Below, one piece after another: positions 4,945 through 14,177 of a stretch of 15,960 nucleotides of DNA (positions are counted from its first letter, which is position 1; each line of letters starts with the position of its first letter). This stretch comes from CAZRQL01 sp964602415 (GTDB taxonomy: Bacteria; Bacteroidota; Bacteroidia; Cytophagales; Flammeovirgaceae), in contig CAZRQL010000046.1 in assembly GCA_964602415.1 (NCBI GenBank), forward strand, positions 1 through 15,960, in the 5' to 3' direction. The translations under genes were made by a program, and so were the position numbers. Under the pieces are notes generated by a model. That model worked only from the letters and a program-made list of their open reading frames with translations. It made no database searches and had not been told where the DNA came from.

Positions 4945-6918
4945 TTAACTAAATAACTTGTCTATCAAGGCTTTGACGCGGGGTTCATGCCCTTTGAAAG
5001 CCACAAAAAGATCAAGGGCTTTTTGGCTGCCGCCTTTTGAGAGTATGGTGGCCCTTAGGTGCTCGCCAGCCTGCGGGTTCAAAAAACCCTGCTCTCTGAA
5101 GTATTCGTAAGCGTTGGCCTCCAATACCTCCGCCCATTTGTAGCTGTAATAGCCGGCAGCGTAGCCCCCATTGAAAATATGCGAAAACGAAGGCAAAACA
5201 GCCGTCCCGGGTATTGGTGTGAGTACGCGAACATCTTGCAAGTGCTCCTGCTCAAAGCGTTCGACTTCAAAATCTTCGGGCAAAGCCCCCAAGCTATGGC
5301 AAGCCATATCCAAATAAGCAAACCCCAACTGCCTCATGGTGGCGTAGCCTTGCTGAAAACGGGACATCTCTTTGATTTTTTCAATGACAGAATTTTCCAG
5401 TGGCTCACCTGTTTGGTAGTGTTTGGCAAAAAGAGACAGCGGCTCAGGCTCGGCGCACCAGTTTTCAAAAAGCTGGGAAGGCAACTCAACAAAGTCCCAA
5501 GTGGTATTTGTCCCGGCAAGGCTTTGGTAGCGGCATTCCGAGAGCAGCGCGTGGAGGGCGTGCCCAAACTCGTGAAACAGCGTCCAAACCTCTTCAAAGC
5601 TGAGCAGTGTAGGCTTGGAATCCGTAAAGTTGCACACGATAGAAACCAGCGGAGCTACCCCCTGTTTAGGGGAACGAAAATTGGTCTTCCATGTTCCGGG
5701 GCTCTTGCTTTGGCGGGAAAACAAATCCAAATACAACACCCCAATGTGTTGTCCTTTGCGCCTGACCTCATAAACCAATACGTCTTCTTGATATGCAGGT
5801 ATTCGGGAATCAGGCAAAAACTCCAAGTCGAATAAACGCCCGCAGATATGAAAAATGCCATTCAGTACATTGTCAAGTAGAAAGTATGCCCTGAGTTGCT
5901 CTTGGTCTATGGAAAACTTTTCTGACTTTATTTTTTCTGCAAAAAACGGCCAATCCCACGGTTGTAGGGTATCTATTCCATGTGTCGAGGCCAACTGTTG
6001 CATTTGGGCAAGTTCTTGCAGAGCATAAGGGCGTGCGGCTTCTTTTAGCTCATCGAGAAAGCGTATCACGTTGTCCTTTGAGGCGGCCATTCTCTGCTCC
6101 AGTACAAAGTCTGCATAGGTTTCGTACCCCAATAGCTTGGCTCTTTGTACCCTCAATTCCATGATTTCGGTCAATACAGGCGGGTTAAGGGTAATCGCGC
6201 GGCTCGCATAAGCCCTCATTATCTCGCGCCTAAGTTCGCGATTGGGGCAATACGTAACAAAGGGAACATAACTGGGCGCAAAAAGGGTAAAACACCAACC
6301 GCTTTTGCCTTTGGATTGGGCTAAGGCCGCAGCCTGCACCAAAACCCGCTCAGGTACACCTTCTAAATCCGATTCATTTTCAACAAAAAGCTCATAGGCT
6401 TTGGTCTCATTGAGCACATGCTCCCCAAAAATGACCGAAAGTTCGCTCAAGCGACTGTCTATTGCTCGGAGTTGCTGTTTTTGTTCGGCTTCGAGCTTTG
6501 CCCCGTTGCGTACAAAATCTTTGTAGGTTTTTTGGAGCAACATTTGGCCTTCTGAATCAAGCGATGGTGCTTTGTGATAAACCGCCTCTATGCGTTGGAA
6601 AAGTTGAGAATTGAGCATCACGTCATTGGAATAATGGCTCAGTAGCGGTGCAGCCTCTTTGGCGGCTTCCAATATGATGGGGTTGCTATGGGCGTGATTG
6701 AGATTGAAGATGATAGCAGAAATGATATCCACCTGTTGACCTGCGGACTCCAGTGCCTCGATGGTGTTTTCAAATGTAGGCTCATCGGCTGACTGAGCAA
6801 TCAAATTGACCTCTTGGGAGGCTTGCTTAATGGCTTCTGTAAGACCATTAATTAGATTTTCATAGTTAATCGCACTAAAATCTATCACAGAAAAAGGCTC
6901 AGTAAAAGGTATTTTCAT
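4945..6918 (-). CDS. M3-family zinc metallopeptidase (oligopeptidase A / peptidyl-dipeptidase Dcp type)
   Basis: A 657-residue protein close to the usual ~680 residues of PrlC/OpdA and Dcp. These enzymes cleave short peptides, and sometimes released signal peptides, inside a deep channel formed by a mostly helical fold. The zinc site is complete: H449-E450-F-G-H453, with the third ligand E478 in DFVELPSQ exactly 25 residues after the second His. The conserved C-terminal substrate-binding stretch GGYAAGYYSYKWAEVLEANA is present. There is no signal peptide, so a cytoplasmic location is likely. The start at 6918 is supported by a TAGCTTTG box 5 bases upstream and by the N-terminal TEPF/IDF pattern of the family. 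The gene is monocistronic, separated from the giant gene upstream on the same strand by that gene's terminator. Sequence alone does not separate oligopeptidase from dipeptidyl-carboxypeptidase activity, so no symbol is given. Confidence 0.93.
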   Translation of the reverse strand: MKIPFTEPFSVIDFSAINYENLINGLTEAIKQASQEVNLIAQSADEPTFENTIEALESAGQQVDIISAIIFNLNHAHSNPIILEAAKEAAPLLSHYSNDVMLNSQLFQRIEAVYHKAPSLDSEGQMLLQKTYKDFVRNGAKLEAEQKQQLRAIDSRLSELSVIFGEHVLNETKAYELFVENESDLEGVPERVLVQAAALAQSKGKSGWCFTLFAPSYVPFVTYCPNRELRREIMRAYASRAITLNPPVLTEIMELRVQRAKLLGYETYADFVLEQRMAASKDNVIRFLDELKEAARPYALQELAQMQQLASTHGIDTLQPWDWPFFAEKIKSEKFSIDQEQLRAYFLLDNVLNGIFHICGRLFDLEFLPDSRIPAYQEDVLVYEVRRKGQHIGVLYLDLFSRQSKSPGTWKTNFRSPKQGVAPLVSIVCNFTDSKPTLLSFEEVWTLFHEFGHALHALLSECRYQSLAGTNTTWDFVELPSQLFENWCAEPEPLSLFAKHYQTGEPLENSVIEKIKEMSRFQQGYATMRQLGFAYLDMACHSLGALPEDFEVERFEQEHLQDVRVLTPIPGTAVLPSFSHIFNGGYAAGYYSYKWAEVLEANAYEYFREQGFLNPQAGEHLRATILSKGGSQKALDLFVAFKGHEPRVKALIDKLFS

Positions 6919-6922
6919 GGTG

Positions 6923-6930
6923 CAAAGCTA
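6923..6930 (-). promoter_or_regulatory. Bacteroidota -7 promoter box of the M3 peptidase gene
   Basis: On the minus strand the sequence TAGCTTTGCACCATG contains TAGCTTTG, a perfect TAnnTTTG, ending 5 nt before the start-codon A. The eleven bases TTTGCACCATG are the same as at cca, implying a leaderless or nearly leaderless transcript. A TTG at -33 is not evident. Confidence 0.5.
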
Positions 6931-7015
6931 TACTCGGAAGTTTTTTGGACGATGTAAATAAGTGCAAAAAATGAACTGTTTATATTTTATTAACACACAC
7001 AGGCAATCTCGTAAA

Positions 7016-7050
7016 AACAAAACCCCCATTGATTGAACGGGGGTTTTGTT
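7016..7050 (-). terminator. Strong terminator of the giant surface-protein gene
   Basis: A perfect 12-bp stem (7016-7027 against 7039-7050, core CCCCC/GGGGG) with an 11-nt loop lies 20 bases beyond the stop of the minus-strand giant gene, followed on that strand by a short T run. It separates that gene from the M3 peptidase, and its symmetry could also stop transcription in the other direction. Confidence 0.8.
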
Positions 7051-7070
7051 GGGTAAAAGACAGCTATTTT

Positions 7071-10000
7071 TTACCTCTGTATGGTAATGGGGCCTTTTTC
7101 TACTTGCTCTCGGCCTTGCTTGTCTTTGTAGATAAATATGTAGAAATAGGTACCCTCCAGCGGGTCGCCTTCACGGTTGGTGCCGCGCCAGTCGTTTTTG
7201 TAGTCGGATACCCGATAGACTTCCTGCCCAAAGCGGTTCAAGATGATAAGCGTGTTGTCGGTGTATCTTTCTATCCTGTCCAAGACAAAAACATCATTGA
7301 ACCCGTCTCCGTTGGGGGTTATCATGTCATAGACAAAAACTTTGTGTCTGAACTCGGTACAGGCTTCGTTTGAGCGGGATTCTACTCCCGTGCCTTGCTC
7401 TTCAGCTATCACGACAAAGCAGTGTCTAAAGGCATCTATTCCGTCAGGGTACTCCAGTTTGGTGTCATTGGTTACGGCGTACTGGGTAAAGTCCGGCTCA
7501 TCGTCCAATTTGCGTAAGATGCGGTATTGGGCTACGCCACCTTTCCAATTTTTGTACTCGTTCCATTGCAGGGTTGCAGACACATCTTTTTCGTTTCGGG
7601 TAACTCTGAGCAAGATGCTGCCGTGCTCATCAGTCTGAATTTGGTCGTTGCAGCGGTTTTTGGACTGCAAGAAATACTGGTAAGTAGAGCGTTTGATATC
7701 AAGCCTTTGGTCTGTGTACGAGGTTTGGTTTTTGTTGACCGAAGCAATGCGCTGCTGTGCGCCGTTGTTGGTTTTTCTGAATATCTCCAGCGGCAAGTTG
7801 GGTTCAGTAACGCCCTCTATTCTCCAATCCAGTTGCAAGCGGGTGCTGTCGCCGGGCAAAGCCGTAACCCTGACCATCTCAAGCAAAGAGTCAAGCCCCG
7901 GGTTGATTTTGACATTGAGCTTGGGCGAAGCCTCAAAGCAAATTTTGTCCAAAGTACTTCTTCTCACCCAAATTTGACCTGTGCCGACTCCGTTCCAATT
8001 GACGGTTACGCTCCGCGTGCCTTGTCCAGCCACAATTTGGCCTCCGGTTATTTCCCAATTGTAGTCTCTGCCGGCAGAGGCAGGTATTGTATATCTTTTA
8101 TTGTCTTTGTCATCTACACAAAACTCTGTAGGCCCGGTAGGCAATGGAGTGGGTTGGTAAGGGTTTAGCTTGACAACCATCGAATCCACAGGGCCTGAGC
8201 AGTTTTTGAGGTTGAAAGGCGTACAGCGTACAATCCCTTGAGTGGCTGTATTGCTCCAGTTTACGATTACAGTGTTGCCAATATTGCTTCCTGTTATTGT
8301 ACCACCGGTTACTGTCCAGCGGTAGTTGCCACGGCTGCGGGTGGTATCGGTAGAGGTATATTCAACGCCTTGCGTACCTTGGCAGACTTCATTTTTGCCC
8401 GAAACCTTGGCTCTTGGCTCTTCGATGCTAATCTTGATTTCGCCATTGGCTACTGTTTTGCACAAGCGACCTGTTTTGCCCGTAACCTTTACGGTAAACA
8501 CACCGGGGCGGGTGTAGGTGTGTGTGATTCTGTTGGTGCGAGGTATGGCATTGAGTTTGGTACCGTCGCCAAAATCTACATCCAACAAATTGATGAGCGG
8601 ATGTGAAGTAAGGTTGAAGGTCGCGGTGCGGTTGGTACAGAAGCTGGTATCTGACGGAGATACGGTAATCACTTTGGAAGGAGCCGGCTCTATAAACACA
8701 GGAAAATCAGCAGAACGGTCGAAGCACAAATTGTCAATGACATTGCTGGATTCGAGCCAAATTCTGCGGGTGGTGAAGGTGGTTACGGTATCCCAATCCA
8801 CAAAAACCGTCCTTGTGCCTTGCCCGCTGCGTATGGTTCCGCCTACCAGATTCCAGTTGTAGGCATATCCGGTTTTGGCCGGTACGGTATAGCGTCGGTT
8901 GAGCCTGTCTTCCACACAGATAGAATCAGGGCCGGAAGGTGTCTCGGTTGGCTGGTACTCATTGACTCTTACGGTAAAAGAGACAAGATCGCCATCACAG
9001 CCAAACTTGCTCTTAGGCGTGCAGCGCACTTGGGCGTTTGGATTTGCGTTGCCCCACTTAATACGAACTTTGGCAGTTCCTTGGCCTGAGGCTATCGTGC
9101 CACCTGTTACTGCCCAATCATACGTATCGGCAAAAAAGGTAGTTCCATAGGTGTATTCTACTTCTTGGTCTTTGCAGACTTCATTGCGTCCCGCAATCGT
9201 CATGGCAGGCTTGACTACATAAATAGTCATGCTATCAAAAGTCTCGGTGTAGCAAACATGCGGGGCGGTATAGGCGCGGGTTTTTACTTTGTATGTTCCT
9301 TCTTTGCTGTAAGCATGGGAGACATTGGCACCGTATTTTTTGGCTGAGCCATCGCCAAAGTCCCACTCAAAGGTTTTCATCTCTGCATCGGCACTGACCT
9401 TTCTGAAGTTCAGGCTCTCATTCAAACAAGCCGTATCGCGGTTTACTCCAATCTCAAAGTCTCTTGAGGGGCGTTTGCGGACAAATACCTTGGCTGTATC
9501 AGACCAGCCTTCGCAAAGGGTGTCCACTGTGCTGCGCTCCAAGTACCAAATCTTGTAAAAACCTTCTGTAGTAGGGAAATCAAATTTGGGGTTGGCTGTT
9601 CCTTGACCGGATTTAACCGTCCCCCCACTCAAATACCATGTATAAATTGAGGTATTGTTTACCACATCCAGCGTAAAAGGCACATCTTTTTCATCATTGC
9701 AAACCGAATCAGGGCCTATGGCGGCTTTGGGGTCAAGCACTCTATTGACCCGCACAGGCAAAACCACCTCATCGCCTACGCATGCCCTACCACTTTCTTT
9801 GGGGATGAGTTTGAGGCTGGCGTTGGGATTGGTTGCGCCCCATGCTACCCTCACCGTATCAGAAGTTGAACTACCTGAGATAGTGCCACCCGATACGCTC
9901 CACTGGTAGGAATTGGTGAAATACTTGTCTTTGAGCCAATATTTGATGGCAGGGCCATCGGGACAAACCGAATTGGGACCCACAATAGTAGCAGTAGGCT

Positions 10001-13000
10001 CAACGATAAAAATAGTAAGCGTATCAAAAGCCTCTGTATAACAAACCGTTGGGGCGGTGCGGGCTTTGACGGTGATGGTTTTGGAGCCTGTAGTGGTGTA
10101 GGTGTGGTTGATATTTTTGGTAAAATATTTCGCGCCATCGCCCATATTCCACTCAAAAAACTCGTATTGAGCGTCTGCATTGAGGCCAAAACTGAGTGAT
10201 TGGTTGGCGCAAAGTGTATCCGAAGCGTTGGTGATGCTAATTACTTTATTTGGCTCTTGTTTTATAACCACTTTCAAAGAATCTGAAGCCGCAAAACACA
10301 AAGAATCAACAACATTGCTGGAGGCAAGCCAGATGTAGCCTTGTCCGGCATTGCCCCAGTCCACGGTTACTTCGCGCGTGCCTTGGCCGGATTTAATGCT
10401 GCCGTTGGATATTTGCCAGTTGTAGCCGTAGCCAAACGTCTGAGGAACAGAGTATTTTTTGCCGACTTTGTCGAAGGTACACACCGAATCCGGGCCGGAT
10501 GGCTTGGCGGTGGCTTTGAAGTCGTTGATGGTTACGTTGTAAGATACGCTGTCCTCGCAACCAAGGCTGTTTTTGGTTTTGAGTTTGACCACCCCAACGG
10601 GGCCGGCTCCCCATGCCACCGTGATGCTATCGCCTTGGTTTTGAGATATAGTGCCACCTGTTACGCTCCATGTGTAGGTATTTTTTTCTGTATCGGTCAG
10701 TTTGTATTTGATGCCTGTGGCATTGTCGCAAACATTTCTGCGCCCCGATATGACGGGTTTGGTAGGTCTGGAGACCTCAACTTTATAGGTTCTTACCAAA
10801 TTTTTCATTTGGCATATATCGGGTACGGTGCTTGCCGTAAGTTTGACGGTGTAGGTGCCTGCATTGGCATAAGACTTGAAAACGGTGTCGCCTGTAGCTA
10901 CAGGGCTGCCATCGCCAAAATCCCAACTATACGAGACGTAACCCGTATTTTTGATGGCATTGAATCGGATGGATTCGCCGTAGCAAAACTTGTCTTTGGC
11001 TGCTGCAATTTCTAAGGTATCGTAGGCATTTTTGATGATTACTTTCAAAGAATCTGAAGCCGCAAAACACAAAGAATCAACAACATTGCTGGAGGCAAGC
11101 CAGATGTAGCCTTGTCCGGCATTGCCCCAGTCCACGGTTACTTCGCGCGTGCCTTGGCCGGATTTAATGCTGCCGTTGGATATTTGCCAGTTGTAGCCGT
11201 AGCCAAACGTCTGAGGAACAGAGTATTTTTTGCCGACTTTGTCGAAGGTACACACCGAATCCGGGCCGGATGGCTTGGCGGTGGCTTTGAAGTCGTTGAT
11301 GGTTACGTTGTAAGATACGCTGTCCTCGCAACCAAGGCTGTTTTTGGTTTTGAGTTTGACCACCCCAACGGGGCCGGCTCCCCATGCCACCGTGATGCTA
11401 TCGCCTTGGTTTTGAGATATAGTGCCACCTGTTACGCTCCATGTGTAGGTATTTTTTTCTGTATCGGTCAGTTTGTATTTGATGCCTGTGGCATTGTCGC
11501 AAACATTTCTGCGCCCCGATATGACGGGTTTGGTAGGTCTGGAGACCTCAACTTTATAGGTTCTCACCACGTTTTTGATTTCGCACACGTCCGAGGCGGT
11601 GCTTGCTGTGAGTTTAACTGTGTAAGTGCCCGCATTGGTGTAAGCCTTGAAAACGGTGTCGCCTGTGGCCACAGGGCTGCCATCGCCAAAATCCCAACTG
11701 TACGAGACATAACCCGTATTTTTGATGGCATTGAATCGGATGGATTCGCCATAGCAAAACTTGTCTTTGGCTGCCGCAATTTCTAAGGTATCGTAGGCTT
11801 TTTGAATGTTAATCAGCAACGTGTCGGAGGTCAAATAACACAAAGAATCAACACTGCTACCCCCATCTACCCAAAGTTTGTGAGTGCCTGAGCCGTTCCA
11901 ATCCACTTCGATATGGCTGGTGTCTTTGGTGGTCAAAATCGTGCCGCCTTCTATGCCCCACTGGTACAAATAGCCTGTTTTTTGAGGGATGTTGTACTTT
12001 TTGCCCTTCATATCACGGTCGCAAAGTTCGGTTGGCCCGCTGGGGGTGGTAACTTTGATGTAGGGATTGACGATGACTTTGAGGGAAGAAGAATCGCCTG
12101 AGCAAGCTACGGCGTTGTTGGGAAAAAGGGTAACGCGGGCGTTGGTATTGGCGGAGTTCCATTTGACTCGGATAGAGTCGCCGTCATCAGCCCCCACGAT
12201 TTCCCCTCCATAGACCTTCCACACAAATTTGTTGGTTTCGCGGTTGGTCAAATCGATTGAATCGGCATAATAGATGTAAGTGTCCCCTTCGCAGGTTTGT
12301 TTAGGCCCCTTGACGAAGGCATAAGGTTTAAAGATTTTGAGCACTTTGGTAACGGTTTCCCTCGAGCCTACCCCGCAATCACCCGAAGCGGTGGACATGG
12401 TAACGCGCATTTGGTAAGTACCTATCTTGGTGAATTTATGCACCACATTTTGGCCTGACTTCTCGGGACTGCCATCTCCAAAATTCCATGTAAAGTTTTT
12501 GAAAACCGTATCTGCACTGATACTAACCCTGTAAACTTTGTCCAAGCAATAAGCATCTGAAGGAGACTGTATAACGGTTTGCGAAGCATCTGCGGTATCT
12601 ACAAAGGTGAAAGAAGCGTTTAGGTTATTCAGACTGGCCCCGGTACTGTAGCCAAAAGACTCAAAACAAGCATTGCCGCAACCGGTATTGCTAAACCCAT
12701 ATACATAGGCGATAAAGCCGCTGTCAGACTCCAAGCGGTGCGTGCCCGATGAAATAGAGCGTCTGGCATAGGAGAAATCCCCGTTGTTGGGTACTTTGAT
12801 GAAGCCTACCAAGTTATTTTTTGAGCCGTCAAATTTAATTCTGGAAGTATCGGCAGTCTTGGTAATGACATTCATGTAATACTGAAAACCTGATACCTGA
12901 CCGGTGAATGCGTTGAAAGTAATATTCCTGAGTAGCTGCTCATTGGGACTCAACATGATGTAAAAAGGGTCGCCCCTTGTTTCAGCGGACGAACAGCTAT

Positions 13001-14078
13001 TGCCGGTTCCTGTTTTTTCTTGGGTTCGGGTGTATTGGGCTACCGATATGGGCTTGTTGGCCGAAATCTGAAAGGCCGCCGTCCGGTTGGTGTACGTCCT
13101 AAAGTCACCCGCTCTGGAGAGAGTGATCGTGTCGTTGGTGTTGACAACGACCCGCGTATTGTTTTCTTTGGCCATAATCCTAAAATCATCGCCGTTGTTC
13201 CTCAGCAGGTAGGGCACGAAGATATAGTTTTTGCCCCAAGTGTTGGTGGGGTACATTTGCTCAAAAAGGTGGTCTCGAGTGGCATTATTGACATTGACAC
13301 AGCTACCGACCCTGCCAAAGCTATGCCCGGCAAAGACAGCAACGTTTTTGCAACTTGAATTGCTACCATAGGGGATGACCGTAATGTAAGTACCTGTCAA
13401 ATCGTCTCGATAGGCGCGGGGCTGTAGTTGAACCAAATCACCTGCTTTATTGAAAGTAATCGTATCTCGCTTGTTGGCATCTCTTCCGTTGTTGAGGTTT
13501 ACGGGAGAAACAACCACGATTCGGGTACTGTCTTCTACGGCCATGACCATAAACTGCGATCGCTTGATGTTGCTGCCTTCGGCGTTGTCATTTGCATCGG
13601 CATAAGACATCACGTAGTACTCGTTGCCCAGGGAGGCTACCGGCAAAACCACCGTTGCATCGGCACTGTTGTCTTTGTTATTGACGGCATAAACGGCAAA
13701 ATTCTCGCTGTTGCCGTTGTTGCCCGTTGAAGTGATGCGTATCCACTTGTTGCGAAAGGCGGTGGTACTTGGGTCTCGGTTGCTACCCCTGATGTGGAAA
13801 TCGTTCGTATTGAACGTCCTAGAAAAGGTAAAATTGTTGGCTGCATTGAGGGTAAAACTTACCGAGCCCCCATTGTACAAGATTCTTCCCGTTGTAAACT
13901 TTTTTGCACTGATAAAAACATCAAGCGTGAACCTTTGGACTCCTTGGTAACGTCCGTTTTCCATGAAGCCAAGCCAAAAATCATTGCCTTCAGTGGTTAC
14001 CTGGCTTCGGGCAGTCTGCCACGTAAACAAGGAAATGGTAATTATGAAATAAAAAAGTAATCGTTTGAACATAAGCAT
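7071..14078 (-). CDS. Giant multidomain secreted protein: IgGFc-binding-like N-terminus, PKD/Ig-like super-repeats, T9SS type B sorting domain
   Basis: 2335 residues. A Sec signal peptide (1-26, ending ARSQ) is followed by a domain at about 27-480 resembling the N-terminal IgGFc-binding family: GNDFWLGF, then DHLFEQMYPTNTWGKNYIFV near 268. Residues about 490-2055 are six super-repeats of ~260 residues, each made of a PKD domain (FGDG near 532, 795, 1052, 1308, 1573, 1835), a domain with TYTWSVTGGTI, and one with YNWQISNGSIKSGQGT. Two Fn3-like domains (about 2060-2240) precede the type B sorting domain (2247-2335; TPNGDGFND, ILNRFGQEVY, PLEGTYFYIF). It should cross the outer membrane through T9SS and stay at, or be shed from, the surface. 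By architecture it is an adhesin or matrix protein; no ligand or enzymatic motif is visible. ATG 14078 is followed by ATG 14072, which is better spaced from an upstream AAGG, so the protein may start two residues later. The gene stands alone, with a terminator 20 bases downstream. Confidence 0.92.
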   Translation of the reverse strand: MLMFKRLLFYFIITISLFTWQTARSQVTTEGNDFWLGFMENGRYQGVQRFTLDVFISAKKFTTGRILYNGGSVSFTLNAANNFTFSRTFNTNDFHIRGSNRDPSTTAFRNKWIRITSTGNNGNSENFAVYAVNNKDNSADATVVLPVASLGNEYYVMSYADANDNAEGSNIKRSQFMVMAVEDSTRIVVVSPVNLNNGRDANKRDTITFNKAGDLVQLQPRAYRDDLTGTYITVIPYGSNSSCKNVAVFAGHSFGRVGSCVNVNNATRDHLFEQMYPTNTWGKNYIFVPYLLRNNGDDFRIMAKENNTRVVVNTNDTITLSRAGDFRTYTNRTAAFQISANKPISVAQYTRTQEKTGTGNSCSSAETRGDPFYIMLSPNEQLLRNITFNAFTGQVSGFQYYMNVITKTADTSRIKFDGSKNNLVGFIKVPNNGDFSYARRSISSGTHRLESDSGFIAYVYGFSNTGCGNACFESFGYSTGASLNNLNASFTFVDTADASQTVIQSPSDAYCLDKVYRVSISADTVFKNFTWNFGDGSPEKSGQNVVHKFTKIGTYQMRVTMSTASGDCGVGSRETVTKVLKIFKPYAFVKGPKQTCEGDTYIYYADSIDLTNRETNKFVWKVYGGEIVGADDGDSIRVKWNSANTNARVTLFPNNAVACSGDSSSLKVIVNPYIKVTTPSGPTELCDRDMKGKKYNIPQKTGYLYQWGIEGGTILTTKDTSHIEVDWNGSGTHKLWVDGGSSVDSLCYLTSDTLLINIQKAYDTLEIAAAKDKFCYGESIRFNAIKNTGYVSYSWDFGDGSPVATGDTVFKAYTNAGTYTVKLTASTASDVCEIKNVVRTYKVEVSRPTKPVISGRRNVCDNATGIKYKLTDTEKNTYTWSVTGGTISQNQGDSITVAWGAGPVGVVKLKTKNSLGCEDSVSYNVTINDFKATAKPSGPDSVCTFDKVGKKYSVPQTFGYGYNWQISNGSIKSGQGTREVTVDWGNAGQGYIWLASSNVVDSLCFAASDSLKVIIKNAYDTLEIAAAKDKFCYGESIRFNAIKNTGYVSYSWDFGDGSPVATGDTVFKSYANAGTYTVKLTASTVPDICQMKNLVRTYKVEVSRPTKPVISGRRNVCDNATGIKYKLTDTEKNTYTWSVTGGTISQNQGDSITVAWGAGPVGVVKLKTKNSLGCEDSVSYNVTINDFKATAKPSGPDSVCTFDKVGKKYSVPQTFGYGYNWQISNGSIKSGQGTREVTVDWGNAGQGYIWLASSNVVDSLCFAASDSLKVVIKQEPNKVISITNASDTLCANQSLSFGLNADAQYEFFEWNMGDGAKYFTKNINHTYTTTGSKTITVKARTAPTVCYTEAFDTLTIFIVEPTATIVGPNSVCPDGPAIKYWLKDKYFTNSYQWSVSGGTISGSSTSDTVRVAWGATNPNASLKLIPKESGRACVGDEVVLPVRVNRVLDPKAAIGPDSVCNDEKDVPFTLDVVNNTSIYTWYLSGGTVKSGQGTANPKFDFPTTEGFYKIWYLERSTVDTLCEGWSDTAKVFVRKRPSRDFEIGVNRDTACLNESLNFRKVSADAEMKTFEWDFGDGSAKKYGANVSHAYSKEGTYKVKTRAYTAPHVCYTETFDSMTIYVVKPAMTIAGRNEVCKDQEVEYTYGTTFFADTYDWAVTGGTIASGQGTAKVRIKWGNANPNAQVRCTPKSKFGCDGDLVSFTVRVNEYQPTETPSGPDSICVEDRLNRRYTVPAKTGYAYNWNLVGGTIRSGQGTRTVFVDWDTVTTFTTRRIWLESSNVIDNLCFDRSADFPVFIEPAPSKVITVSPSDTSFCTNRTATFNLTSHPLINLLDVDFGDGTKLNAIPRTNRITHTYTRPGVFTVKVTGKTGRLCKTVANGEIKISIEEPRAKVSGKNEVCQGTQGVEYTSTDTTRSRGNYRWTVTGGTITGSNIGNTVIVNWSNTATQGIVRCTPFNLKNCSGPVDSMVVKLNPYQPTPLPTGPTEFCVDDKDNKRYTIPASAGRDYNWEITGGQIVAGQGTRSVTVNWNGVGTGQIWVRRSTLDKICFEASPKLNVKINPGLDSLLEMVRVTALPGDSTRLQLDWRIEGVTEPNLPLEIFRKTNNGAQQRIASVNKNQTSYTDQRLDIKRSTYQYFLQSKNRCNDQIQTDEHGSILLRVTRNEKDVSATLQWNEYKNWKGGVAQYRILRKLDDEPDFTQYAVTNDTKLEYPDGIDAFRHCFVVIAEEQGTGVESRSNEACTEFRHKVFVYDMITPNGDGFNDVFVLDRIERYTDNTLIILNRFGQEVYRVSDYKNDWRGTNREGDPLEGTYFYIFIYKDKQGREQVEKGPITIQR
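10270..11798 (-). repeat. Tandem 771-bp duplication inside the giant gene
   Basis: Two copies lie at 10270-11027 and 11041-11798 with a constant offset of 771 bp (257 codons, in frame). The first 524 bases of each (10270-10793 and 11041-11564) appear identical by eye, including synonymous sites. Then follows about 120 bp with many differences, and then near-identity to the unit end. They correspond to super-repeats 2 and 3 of the protein (residues about 758-1272). Confidence 0.85.
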
Positions 14079-14177
14079 CCTTAATTTTAATTTACTTTAA
14101 TGGACAAAAAAAAATCTCAAGAAGTCCTCCCAAAATATTTTTTTATACCTATTTAGAATTCAAATATTTAAAAATCA

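Noticed and set aside
5059..5835. 258-codon plus-strand open frame opposite the M3 peptidase
   Set aside because: It lies wholly within a clear peptidase gene, opposite the HEFGH active-site region, and has no recognisable domain or start signal.
10341..11786. Two near-identical 224-codon open frames on the plus strand
   Set aside because: They are antisense shadows of the duplicated super-repeats in the giant gene; the strong domain signal is on the minus strand, and their similarity to each other only reflects the duplication.
10270..11798. CRISPR or other direct-repeat array
   Set aside because: The repeats are hundreds of bases long, in frame and protein-coding; no short repeat-spacer array occurs anywhere in the window.
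14079..14177. Promoter box for murQ in the AT-rich divergent spacer
   Set aside because: TACCTATTTAG is the nearest string and does not fit TAnnTTTG; the A and T runs make weak matches uninformative.
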